Below are positions 1-6,357 of a DNA stretch of 6,357 nucleotides, one piece after another (positions within the stretch are counted from its first letter, which is position 1; the number at the start of each line of letters is the position of its first letter). The position numbers and the translations under genes are program-made. The notes under the pieces were generated by a model. It saw nothing but the letters and a program-made list of their open reading frames with translations, was not told the DNA's origin and searched no databases. The stretch is from an uncultured Rhizobiaceae group bacterium. Its GTDB lineage: Bacteria; Pseudomonadota; Alphaproteobacteria; Rhizobiales; Rhizobiaceae. Location: positions 1-6,357 of the forward strand of contig CALFBU010000269.1 of the NCBI GenBank assembly GCA_937951455.1, in the 5' to 3' direction.

Positions 1-1579
1 CGAGGCTATTCGCCCGACGGAAATTTCACGCAGTCCAAAAGAAATGAAGCAATATTTGAACGACGAAATGTTCAAACTTTATGATCTGATCTGGAAGCGT
101 ACAATCGCATCCCAAATGGCATCTGCGGATATTGAACGCACAGCCGTTGATATCGTAACGACCAGCGGCAAGCCAACAAGACTCCGTGCGAACGGTTCTG
201 TGGTTATCTTTGACGGTTTCCTTGCAGCCTATGAAGAAGCGAAATCTGAAAGCGACGAGGACGATGACAAGCGTCTTCCTGCGCTCAAGGAAGGCGAACA
301 GATTGAACGTGAGAAAATTGAAGCGAAACAACACTTCACGGATCCGCCAGCGCGTTATTCAGAAGCCTCGCTTATTCGCAAGATGGAAGACCTTGGCATT
401 GGGCGTCCTTCAACCTACGCCTCTGTCTTGTCGACCTTGCAAGACCGCGATTACGTAATCCTGGACAAGCGCCGCTTTACACCGGACTCCAAGGGACGTG
501 TTGTAACAAGCTTCCTGCAAAGTTTCTTCAACCGCTATGTGGAATATGATTTCACAGCCAATCTCGAAGAGCAGCTCGACCAAATATCCGCAGGTGATCT
601 GCAATGGAAAGATGTGCTTCGAGATTTCTGGAAACAGTTCAAGGCAAGTGTGGATGAAACCAAGGACTTGCGCGTTTCAGAAGTGCTTGACACGTTGAAT
701 GTTGAGCTTGCTCCCCTGGCCTTCCCGCCACGTGAAGATGGCCGTCCTGCCCGCGAATGTCCTACCTGTAAAGAAGGCGAATTGAGCCTCAAGGTTGGCA
801 AGTTTGGCGCGTTTGTTGGTTGCTCAAATTATCCGGATTGTAAATATACAAGACAGCTTGGCCAAAGCGATGAGGAAGCTGCGGCACAAGCTCTTGCCGA
901 AGGGCCAAAGGTTCTGGGCATTGATCCTGATTCAAGCGAAGAAGTAACACTTCGAACAGGTCGCTTCGGCCCTTATATTCAACGCGGTGAAGGTACACCA
1001 AAAGAGGTCAAACGTGCCGGCATTCCAAAAGGCTGGGATCCGCTGGAAGTTGATTTCGAAAAAGCGCTTCAACTGCTCTCTCTGCCACGCGAAGTGGGTG
1101 CGCATCCTGAAACTGGCAAAATGATTACATCCGGCATTGGACGTTATGGTCCGTTTGTTCTGCATGACGGTTTATATGCGAACATGGAATCAGTGGATGA
1201 TGCGTTTACAATCGGCATCAACCACGCGGTGACCCTACTGGCTGAAAAAGCTGCCAAAGGTGGACGCAGAGGTGCAGCAGCAGCGCTTAAGGACCTGGGC
1301 GATCACCCCGATGGGGAAAGTGGCAAGATTACCGTCAACGATGGACGCTATGGCCCATACATCAAGTGTGGTAAGGTGAATGCAACCATTCCAAAGGATA
1401 CGGATCCTCAAAGTGTCACTTTGGAACAGGCTGTTCAGTGGATTGCTGAAAAAGTTGAAAAGACCGGCAAAACACCCACGGGTAAAAAGAAAGCTGCTCC
1501 AAAGAAAAAAGCGGCTGCCAAAAAGAAGCCAGCAGCTAAAAAGACAACTGCCAAAAAGCCTGCGGCCAAGAAAGAGTAG
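1..1579 (+). CDS. topA: DNA topoisomerase I (type IA), 3' portion only
   Basis: Type IA topoisomerase, which relaxes negatively supercoiled DNA by single-strand passage in the nucleoid. The gene is cut by the window start: base 1 is the end of a codon, and the visible 525 residues begin with EAIRPT, the conserved core motif. The Toprim domain and active-site Tyr therefore lie upstream. The core continues through GIGRPSTYA (visible residues 132-140, bases 395-421). One four-Cys zinc finger follows, at C253, C256, C274 and C280 (bases 758-841). Next come three cysteine-poor C-terminal repeats with motifs GRFGPYI (320-326), GRYGPFV (380-386) and GRYGPYI (448-454). A Lys/Ala-rich tail of about 37 residues ends the protein. 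E. coli TopA has several zinc fingers; one finger plus repeats is the layout I associate with alphaproteobacteria. An internal ATG at 44 is not the start, because the frame is open and conserved before it. rnr follows 8 bases after the stop. Confidence 0.97.
   Translation, partial: EAIRPTEISRSPKEMKQYLNDEMFKLYDLIWKRTIASQMASADIERTAVDIVTTSGKPTRLRANGSVVIFDGFLAAYEEAKSESDEDDDKRLPALKEGEQIEREKIEAKQHFTDPPARYSEASLIRKMEDLGIGRPSTYASVLSTLQDRDYVILDKRRFTPDSKGRVVTSFLQSFFNRYVEYDFTANLEEQLDQISAGDLQWKDVLRDFWKQFKASVDETKDLRVSEVLDTLNVELAPLAFPPREDGRPARECPTCKEGELSLKVGKFGAFVGCSNYPDCKYTRQLGQSDEEAAAQALAEGPKVLGIDPDSSEEVTLRTGRFGPYIQRGEGTPKEVKRAGIPKGWDPLEVDFEKALQLLSLPREVGAHPETGKMITSGIGRYGPFVLHDGLYANMESVDDAFTIGINHAVTLLAEKAAKGGRRGAAAALKDLGDHPDGESGKITVNDGRYGPYIKCGKVNATIPKDTDPQSVTLEQAVQWIAEKVEKTGKTPTGKKKAAPKKKAAAKKKPAAKKTTAKKPAAKKE
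1481..1576 (+). repeat. Lys/Ala low-complexity tail coded by an A-rich imperfect repeat
   Basis: The last 32 codons of topA alternate blocks of two or three Lys (AAA/AAG) with Ala/Pro/Thr blocks, giving an imperfect tandem pattern of the type KKKAA / KKKPAA / KKTTA / KKPAA. At the DNA level this is a purine-rich, A-biased stretch. The protein tail resembles histone H1-like C-terminal domains and is probably disordered and DNA-binding. Such tails are common in alphaproteobacterial TopA and vary in length between relatives, as expected from slippage. That it binds DNA non-specifically is inference from composition. Confidence 0.8.
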
Positions 1580-1590
1580 TGACATAATTG
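1570..1590 (+). promoter_or_regulatory. Start region of rnr: weak ribosome-binding site and TTG codon
   Basis: A purine run GAAAGAG (1570-1576) inside the end of topA sits 11 bases before TTG at 1588. It is a poor match to the anti-Shine-Dalgarno complement and is longer-spaced than usual. The frame is closed directly upstream by TAA at 1585-1587, which also kills the GTG at 1579. No ATG, GTG or TTG occurs downstream in frame before the winged-helix domain is well under way. TTG is therefore the best start. Translation may depend partly on ribosomes finishing topA, since its stop is 8 bases away; this coupling is inference. Confidence 0.5.
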
Positions 1591-3897
1591 GCGAAAAAAA
1601 TCCCGCCTAAGAAAAAACTATCCAAGGTTGCAAGAAGAGCTGCCGCCAAGACAGTTTCGCGTGAGCAAATTCTGAAGTTTGTTGCTGAGAACCCGCAACG
1701 AAATTCCAAGCGGGACATCGCCAAGGCTTTCAACATCAAGGGTGCGGATAAAATCCACCTCAAGGCAGTCTTGCGCGAGCTGATCGATGAAGGCAAGATT
1801 GAGCGTCGCGGCAAGCGTCTGTCGCAAGCGGGGCAACTCCCCCCGGTTACCGTTGTTGATGTTTTGACCAGAGATCGAAATGGTGGCTTGCTTGGCAAAC
1901 CCGTTGACTGGGACGAGGCTAAAAACGGCAAGGCACCTGTGATCGAGGTTTCAACCAGAGCAAGCGGCAAGGAAAAAGTAGCAGGCGTTGGCAATCGCGT
2001 TCTGGCGAAAGTATTCCGACTGGGCGACTCCGATCGCTTCAGCGCGAAAGTCATCAAGATACTGCCAAAAGCCGAAACGCAAATGTTGGGCGTTGTACGC
2101 ATCGGTGATAATGGCATAAGGCTAGAATCTGCTGTGCGTCGTCAGGGCGAAATGGAAATCCCTGCCGATCTCTTGGGCGACGCGCAAGATGGTGATCTTG
2201 TTACTGTGGAAACGATAAAAGGGCCGAAGTACGGTTTAAAACGTGCGAAAGTAACCGGCGTTATAGGCTCGTACAAAACTGAAAAAGCGGCCTCCATCAT
2301 TGCGATTTTCGCCAATGAAATTCCGCACGTCTTTCCCGAAAGTGTTATTCACGAAGCTGATGCCATTAAGCCCGTCTCGCAGGGCAAGCGCGAAGACTGG
2401 CGCGACATCCCGCTGATTACGATTGATCCGGCAGATGCCAAAGATCATGATGATGCCATTCAGGCTGAACCTGATCCAGATGTTGCTGGAGGCTTTATTG
2501 TTCGCGTTGCCATTGCCGATGTCGCAGCTTACATCAAATCCGGCTCGGCCATGGATCGGGAAGCGCTTCTGCGCGGCAATTCTGTTTACTTTCCAGACCG
2601 TGTTGTGCCGATGTTGCCGGAGCGTATCTCAAATAATCTTTGTTCTCTAAGAGAAGGTGAAGACCGCCCTGCTCTTGCGGTCAAGATGCATTTTGATGCG
2701 GAAGGTCGGAAGACAAAGCACACGTTCCATCGCGTTTTGATGCGCAACCATGCCAATCTTGCCTATCCACGCTATCAGGCAGCCATCGATGGCAAACCGA
2801 ATGAAAAGACCAAGCCTTTGATGAAGGACGTGCTTGAGCCGCTTTACGCAGCTTACAAGTGCATGACCCGCGGTCGCAACCACCGCCAGCCGCTTGAACT
2901 GGATTTGCCTGAGCGCAAAATTCTGTTGAAGGAAGACGGCACGGTTGATCGTGTTCTGGTGCCTGAGCGCCTGGATGCGCACAAGCTTGTTGAAGAATGC
3001 ATGATACAGGCCAATGTCTGTGCGGCGGAAACACTGGAACGCAAGAACCAGCAACTTATCTACCGCGTGCATGAACCACCATCGCTTGATAAAATGGAGA
3101 AGCTGAAAGAGTTTCTCACATCACTTGATATGAATTTGGCAAAGCCCGGCAATCTTCGCGCGATGCATTTTAATGAGATTTTGAGCCAGGTTCGCGGGAC
3201 TGAAAACGAGGAACTGGTAAGCCAGGTTGTGCTTCGTTCGCAAAGTCAGGCCGTATATGCGGCAGAAAATCAAGGACACTTCGGCCTGCAGCTTGCACGT
3301 TATGCGCATTTTACCTCTCCGATCAGACGCTATGCGGACTTGATTGTGCACCGTGCATTGGTTGGTTCTCTGGGACTTGGTGAAGGCGGTATCACTCCGC
3401 ACGAAGAACAAACGCTGGATGAGATAGCCGCTGGCATTTGCATCACGGAGCGCCGGGCCATGCAAGCCGAGCGTGAAACGATTGACCGTCTGATTGCGGG
3501 CTTTTTATCAGAACAAATCGGCGCAACCTTCCATGGGCGCATCAATGGCGTGACCAAGGCAGGACTGTTTGTCACGTTGGATGATACTGGCGCAGATGGT
3601 TTTATCCCGATATCGATGCTGGGTGATGAATATTTCATCTTTGATGATACCATTCATGCAGTTATTGGCGAAGCAACGGGTCAACAATTCCAGATGGGTC
3701 AACGCGTCGAGGTCAAACTTGTGGAAGCTGCCCCTGTTGCAGGCGCACTTCGGTTTGAAATGATTAGCGAGGGTGTTGAAGGCACTGGACTTCCACGTTC
3801 TCGAAACACAAATAAGAGAAGCGGCTACAAAGGCCGTAATTCGTCTCAGTCTTTCAGGGGCAAACCCAAAGGCGGCGGACGCAGAAAAAGGCATTAG
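1588..3897 (+). CDS. rnr: Ribonuclease R (3'-5' exoribonuclease, RNB family)
   Basis: Cytoplasmic processive 3'-5' exoribonuclease of the RNase II/RNB family, able to degrade structured RNA and involved in mRNA decay and rRNA/tRNA quality control. The 769 residues are close to the usual RNase R length. Order of domains: Lys/Arg-rich N-terminus (1-22), winged helix-turn-helix (about 24-75), cold-shock/OB region (about 85-255), RNB catalytic domain (about 272-595), S1 domain (about 644-726), and a basic Gly/Ser/Arg tail ending RRKRH. The metal-binding aspartates of the TIDPADAKDHDDAI motif are D280, D286, D288 and D289. Y334 in SVYFP matches the substrate-clamping Tyr of RNase II/R, and TSPIRRYADLIVHR (576-589) carries the conserved RNB arginines. 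No key residue is missing, so it should be active. The start is TTG at 1588, forced by an in-frame TAA just before it. It lies 8 bases after topA and 4 bases before the DUF983 gene, consistent with one operon. Confidence 0.97.
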   Translation: MAKKIPPKKKLSKVARRAAAKTVSREQILKFVAENPQRNSKRDIAKAFNIKGADKIHLKAVLRELIDEGKIERRGKRLSQAGQLPPVTVVDVLTRDRNGGLLGKPVDWDEAKNGKAPVIEVSTRASGKEKVAGVGNRVLAKVFRLGDSDRFSAKVIKILPKAETQMLGVVRIGDNGIRLESAVRRQGEMEIPADLLGDAQDGDLVTVETIKGPKYGLKRAKVTGVIGSYKTEKAASIIAIFANEIPHVFPESVIHEADAIKPVSQGKREDWRDIPLITIDPADAKDHDDAIQAEPDPDVAGGFIVRVAIADVAAYIKSGSAMDREALLRGNSVYFPDRVVPMLPERISNNLCSLREGEDRPALAVKMHFDAEGRKTKHTFHRVLMRNHANLAYPRYQAAIDGKPNEKTKPLMKDVLEPLYAAYKCMTRGRNHRQPLELDLPERKILLKEDGTVDRVLVPERLDAHKLVEECMIQANVCAAETLERKNQQLIYRVHEPPSLDKMEKLKEFLTSLDMNLAKPGNLRAMHFNEILSQVRGTENEELVSQVVLRSQSQAVYAAENQGHFGLQLARYAHFTSPIRRYADLIVHRALVGSLGLGEGGITPHEEQTLDEIAAGICITERRAMQAERETIDRLIAGFLSEQIGATFHGRINGVTKAGLFVTLDDTGADGFIPISMLGDEYFIFDDTIHAVIGEATGQQFQMGQRVEVKLVEAAPVAGALRFEMISEGVEGTGLPRSRNTNKRSGYKGRNSSQSFRGKPKGGGRRKRH

Positions 3898-3901
3898 GCA
3901 A

Positions 3902-4303
3902 ATGAGCATTCATGAAACTCAAGGCGAAATTCTGGAAGAACGTGAAACATGGCCTGCCATGATGAAAGGTTTGCGCGGTAATTGCCCTTCTTGTGGCGAG
4001 ACCAAACTCTTTACGGGTGGTCTGAAAGTTCAAGACAAATGCGAAGTCTGCAATGAAGAATTTCATTATCACCGCGCTGATGACCTTCCAGCCTACCTAA
4101 ATATTTTTGTTGTTGGCCACGTTGTTGTTGCGCTGATCATGATTGCGCTAAAGTGGGATATCGTGGGCATGTGGACGGGCATGTTTATCACGATTGGCGT
4201 TGCCATTCTCGTTTCCATCTTGATGATGCGCCCGCTTAAGGGCATGGTAGTAGGCGCGCAGTGGGCGATGCGCATGCATGGCTTTGGTGGAAATGAAGAC
4301 TAG
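3902..4303 (+). CDS. DUF983 family zinc-ribbon membrane protein
   Basis: Small protein of 133 residues matching the DUF983 pattern; biochemical role unknown. The soluble N-terminal part holds two CxxC pairs, C28/C31 (CPSCG) and C47/C50 (CEVC), which should form a zinc ribbon. The typical HxHRADDLPAY segment follows (residues 55-65). Two hydrophobic helices lie at about 66-83 and 87-108, with the basic RPLKG after the second, so it is probably an inner-membrane protein. I chose ATG 3902 because it lies 4 bases after the rnr stop with AAAAGG about 10 bases upstream. The frame is open back to an ATG at 3773, but that extension overlaps rnr by some 125 bases and is not DUF983-like. From family knowledge, DUF983 proteins also occur beside cytochrome oxidase assembly genes in alphaproteobacteria, but nothing in this window shows such a link. 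The Nudix gene starts 5 bases after the stop. Confidence 0.9.
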   Translation: MSIHETQGEILEERETWPAMMKGLRGNCPSCGETKLFTGGLKVQDKCEVCNEEFHYHRADDLPAYLNIFVVGHVVVALIMIALKWDIVGMWTGMFITIGVAILVSILMMRPLKGMVVGAQWAMRMHGFGGNED

Positions 4304-4308
4304 GTAAA

Positions 4309-5112
4309 ATGGCAGCGGACAAATTTCAGGGCAATGAGAAAGATCTCAATACGGAAGTGAACCGTATTGAAGGCATGATCAATTCTGACAAGGCACGTGA
4401 ATTTCGCAACCAGACAAAAAGCGAATATGGCTACATCCGCCCCAAAAACGCATCAACCATGATTTTGATTGATGACACGCATAGCAAACCTCGCATCTTG
4501 ATGGGCAAACGCAATAAAAAATTGAAATTCATGCCGGGTGCCTTTGTATTTCCTGGTGGTTCGGTCGACAAATTTGATGGTTCTGTTCGCGTTGCTGATG
4601 AACTTACAGACACAACACAATCACGTTTGATGAACGCCATGCGCGGCAGACCTACACCAAGAGGTGCTCGTGCACTCGGCGTTGCTGCCATTCGGGAAGT
4701 GGCAGAAGAAAGCGGTCTGCTGCTTGGCAAATCCGGTACCGTGAAAAATGATCACGAGGATTGGGCCGATTTCAAAAAGCAGGGCTTGGTGCCTTCCCTT
4801 TCTGCGTTGCGACTGTTTTCACGAGCGATAACGCCACCGGGCAATTCACGTCGTTTCGACACATGGTTTTTCATCGCCAAAGCCTCCGAGATAAGCTTTG
4901 CGCCTGAAGGTGGGTTTGATCCTGATGGTGAATTGGAAGAACTCCAGTGGATAAGCCCAAAAGATGCCATTACTGAAAACACGCGCGAGATAACACGCGT
5001 CATGTTGGTGGAGCTTATTCAACGGTTGGAAAAAGACCCTCACCTATCGGATGATTATCCTGCACCGCATTACCAAACTGTCGGAAACCGCTTTCGCAAG
5101 ACGATTATCTAG
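4309..5112 (+). CDS. Nudix hydrolase with split Nudix box (NUDT19-like layout)
   Basis: Predicted soluble Nudix enzyme, hydrolysing a nucleoside-diphosphate-linked substrate with a divalent metal; substrate unknown. Of 267 residues, the first 50 or so are a charged extension. The fold then starts around STMILI and reaches PGAFVFPGGSVD (76-87), the usual lead-in to a Nudix box. The second half of the box, REVAEESGL (129-137), supplies metal-ligand candidates E130, E133 and E134. About 40 residues separate the GG from this helix, where the canonical Gx5Ex7REUxEExGU has 13 between G and RE, so the first Glu of the standard box is not in register. This interrupted layout recalls eukaryotic NUDT19 and its bacterial relatives, some of which cleave CoA derivatives; CoA as substrate here is only a suggestion. 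ATG 4309 is the first start after an in-frame TGA at 4294, and it follows the DUF983 stop by 5 bases. The Shine-Dalgarno match is weak. Confidence 0.9.
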   Translation: MAADKFQGNEKDLNTEVNRIEGMINSDKAREFRNQTKSEYGYIRPKNASTMILIDDTHSKPRILMGKRNKKLKFMPGAFVFPGGSVDKFDGSVRVADELTDTTQSRLMNAMRGRPTPRGARALGVAAIREVAEESGLLLGKSGTVKNDHEDWADFKKQGLVPSLSALRLFSRAITPPGNSRRFDTWFFIAKASEISFAPEGGFDPDGELEELQWISPKDAITENTREITRVMLVELIQRLEKDPHLSDDYPAPHYQTVGNRFRKTII

Positions 5113-5145
5113 GTTAGCGTAAACGGACAAATCAGAGTCCCTTTC
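5113..5145 (+). other. 33-base intergenic gap, no clear signal
   Basis: This is the longest gap between genes in the window. I find no convincing -35/-10 pair and no terminator: a GGAC/GTCC inverted pair with an 8-base loop is only four base pairs and lacks a T-run. CAGAG at 5133-5137 is at best a weak ribosome-binding site for the following ATG. Read-through from the Nudix gene into the MFS gene is the simplest view. Confidence 0.5.
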
Positions 5146-6321
5146 ATGCCCAACCCAACATCTTATTTTAACAGAATATTCGAAGGCAGCGATGCACGTG
5201 GCGTCATTGCGGCCATCGCCAGTATATCTGTAGTCGGAACAGGCATTGGACTAAGCTTTCCGCTTCTCAGCCTGTTGATGGAACAGCGCGGGATTGCCGC
5301 TTCCATCATTGGTGCCAATACAGCGGTTGCCGGCATTGCTGCGATGTTTATCGTTCCCTTTGTGACGCCTATTGCACGCGCGCTTGGGGTCGTGAATACA
5401 ATGCTCGCCGCAATCGTGATTTCATTGCTTTGTCTGAGTGGCTTTTATCTGACAGAAAACCTTCCGATATGGTTCGTGCTTCGGTTTATTTTCAGTTGTG
5501 CAATCACCTCACTTTTTATCCTGAGCGAGTTCTGGATAAATTCAGCATCGGATGAGAAAAATCGTGGGCTTATTCTGGGGCTTTATGGAACGGTGCTCAG
5601 TCTGGGCTTTGCATTTGGCCCGGGTATCTTGTCAGTTGTCGGCACTCACGGCATTTTGCCATTCGCGATTGGTTGCAGCATTATTATATCAGCCATTTTA
5701 CCGATTTTGATCGGTCGTAACAATGAGCCTGAAATGGAACGCACAGGCAAAACCCCATCCGTCCTGCCTTATGTTTTCATGGTTCCGCTTGCGACGATGG
5801 CAGGTTTTATTTTTGGCGCGGCCGAACAAATCGAATTGGCGCTACTTCCTGTTTTTGCGATTAAGTCTGGCTATGAAGAGCAAACCGCTGCCTTGCTTTT
5901 GACCATCGTGGGGCTGGGCAATGTTGCGCTTCAAATTCCGATTGGGCTTTGGAGTGATAAAGTATCTGATCGCCGTATCGTTCTTTTGGCATGTGCTTTA
6001 ATTGGCGTGATTGGTGCGGTTTTGATTCCCCTCACCGCGCAAATAGGTTGGGTATTAGCAGTTGTCTTGTTTATCTACGGCGGCATCATTTCCGGCATGT
6101 ATACAGTCGGCCTTGCGCATTTGGGTTCACGACTTAAAGGCACTGATCTTGCGCAAGCCAATGCTGCTTTTGTCTTGTGCTATGGTTTGGGCATGACCCT
6201 TGGCCCGCAATCAGCAGGCATTGCCATGGATCTGATGGGTCCTTCAGGATTTGGCATTACATTGTTTGTGTTCTTCGCCATGTATCTGGTTTTATATCTC
6301 TTCAGAATGCGGAAGACCTAA
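5146..6321 (+). CDS. Major facilitator superfamily transporter, YcaD-like
   Basis: Inner-membrane secondary transporter of 391 residues, the usual MFS size, with about 12 hydrophobic segments. Approximate positions are 19-44, 51-73, 78-101, 105-126, 141-160, 168-190, 205-226, 228-240, 246-269, 276-297, 299-321 and 338-386 (the last holding two helices). A polar loop at about 191-204 separates the halves. GLWSDKVSDRR (267-277) is the MFS motif A-type loop between helices 8 and 9; its N-half counterpart near 71-80 is degenerate. SEFWINSASDEKNRG (127-141) followed by LYGTVLSLGFAFGP, and ANAAFVLCYGLGMTLGP near the end, resemble the YcaD-like subgroup, whose substrates are not established. ATG 5146 is the only ATG, GTG or TTG start between the in-frame stop of the Nudix gene (5110-5112) and the conserved helix 1. 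It probably belongs to the same transcription unit; substrate and direction of transport cannot be read from the sequence. Confidence 0.92.
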   Translation: MPNPTSYFNRIFEGSDARGVIAAIASISVVGTGIGLSFPLLSLLMEQRGIAASIIGANTAVAGIAAMFIVPFVTPIARALGVVNTMLAAIVISLLCLSGFYLTENLPIWFVLRFIFSCAITSLFILSEFWINSASDEKNRGLILGLYGTVLSLGFAFGPGILSVVGTHGILPFAIGCSIIISAILPILIGRNNEPEMERTGKTPSVLPYVFMVPLATMAGFIFGAAEQIELALLPVFAIKSGYEEQTAALLLTIVGLGNVALQIPIGLWSDKVSDRRIVLLACALIGVIGAVLIPLTAQIGWVLAVVLFIYGGIISGMYTVGLAHLGSRLKGTDLAQANAAFVLCYGLGMTLGPQSAGIAMDLMGPSGFGITLFVFFAMYLVLYLFRMRKT

Positions 6322-6357
6322 CCCAAGTCATAGCCGCTGTGATACATGAAAAACAGA
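6322..6357. other. Window end, no assignable gene
   Basis: Thirty-six bases after the MFS stop. An ATG at 6346 opens M-K-N-R on the + strand but runs off the window after four codons. There is no obvious stem with a T-run that would mark a terminator. In related alphaproteobacteria rpmG (ribosomal protein L33) often lies near this cluster, but these bases neither show nor exclude it. Confidence 0.4.

Noticed and set aside
1536..2117. 193-residue open frame on the minus strand across the topA-rnr junction
   Set aside because: It is antisense to two strongly conserved coding regions, its translation resembles no family I know, and the opposite frame explains the openness.
2647..3072. 141-residue minus-strand open frame inside rnr, with others overlapping it
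   Set aside because: Several overlapping antisense frames lie over the RNB domain, which is the pattern of shadow frames. There is no ribosome-binding site or recognisable motif.
3773..3901. Upstream extension of the DUF983 gene to ATG 3773
   Set aside because: It would overlap the 3' end of rnr by about 125 bases and add 43 residues without DUF983 character. ATG 3902 is well placed after the rnr stop.
5124..5140. GGAC/GTCC inverted pair as a terminator or operator
   Set aside because: The stem is only four base pairs with an eight-base loop and no T-run; this is expected by chance.
6318..6357. Possible 3' end of a convergent minus-strand gene
   Set aside because: All three minus frames reach a stop within about 60 bases of the window edge and give short plausible tails, so no frame can be preferred from so few codons.
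1..6357. Search for a novel system, mobile element, CRISPR array, tRNA or riboswitch
   Set aside because: Coding density is near complete with five recognisable families, and I saw no direct repeats, terminal inverted repeats, regular spacer pattern or structured RNA signal between genes.

Overview
The window carries five genes, all on the + strand and packed almost end to end. This is an ordinary chromosomal housekeeping segment, and I see no mobile element, CRISPR array, RNA gene or defence-like system in it. The gene set and order point to an alphaproteobacterium, most likely Hyphomicrobiales (Rhizobiales). The evidence is topA with one C-terminal zinc finger, zinc-finger-like repeats and a Lys/Ala tail, followed by an alphaproteobacterial-type rnr, a DUF983 membrane protein and a Nudix hydrolase with a split Nudix box. 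Base composition looks close to 50% G+C by eye, lower than in many soil rhizobia. I cannot name the genus.

Layout: 1-1579 is the 3' part of topA (DNA topoisomerase I), entering the window inside the core domain and lacking the Toprim region and catalytic tyrosine. 1588-3897 is rnr (ribonuclease R), complete, with a TTG start. 3902-4304 (stop at 4301-4303) is a small DUF983 protein with a zinc ribbon and two membrane helices. 4309-5112 is a Nudix hydrolase whose Nudix box is interrupted by about 40 residues. 5146-6321 is a 12-helix MFS transporter of the YcaD-like type. The last 36 bases hold no gene that can be assigned.

Gaps between genes are 8, 4, 5 and 33 bases. None is long enough for a clear promoter or terminator, so co-transcription is the simplest reading. 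topA relaxes negative supercoils behind RNA polymerase and RNase R degrades structured RNA, so the first two genes form a nucleic-acid pair. The last three (membrane zinc-ribbon protein, Nudix enzyme, exporter-like protein) have no demonstrated link to them or to each other that can be read from the sequence.

The points most worth a second look are modest. They are the forced TTG start of rnr directly after an in-frame stop, the A-rich Lys/Ala low-complexity junction between topA and rnr, the four related Gly-aromatic-Gly motifs in TopA, the split Nudix box, and the unknown role of DUF983 beside it.
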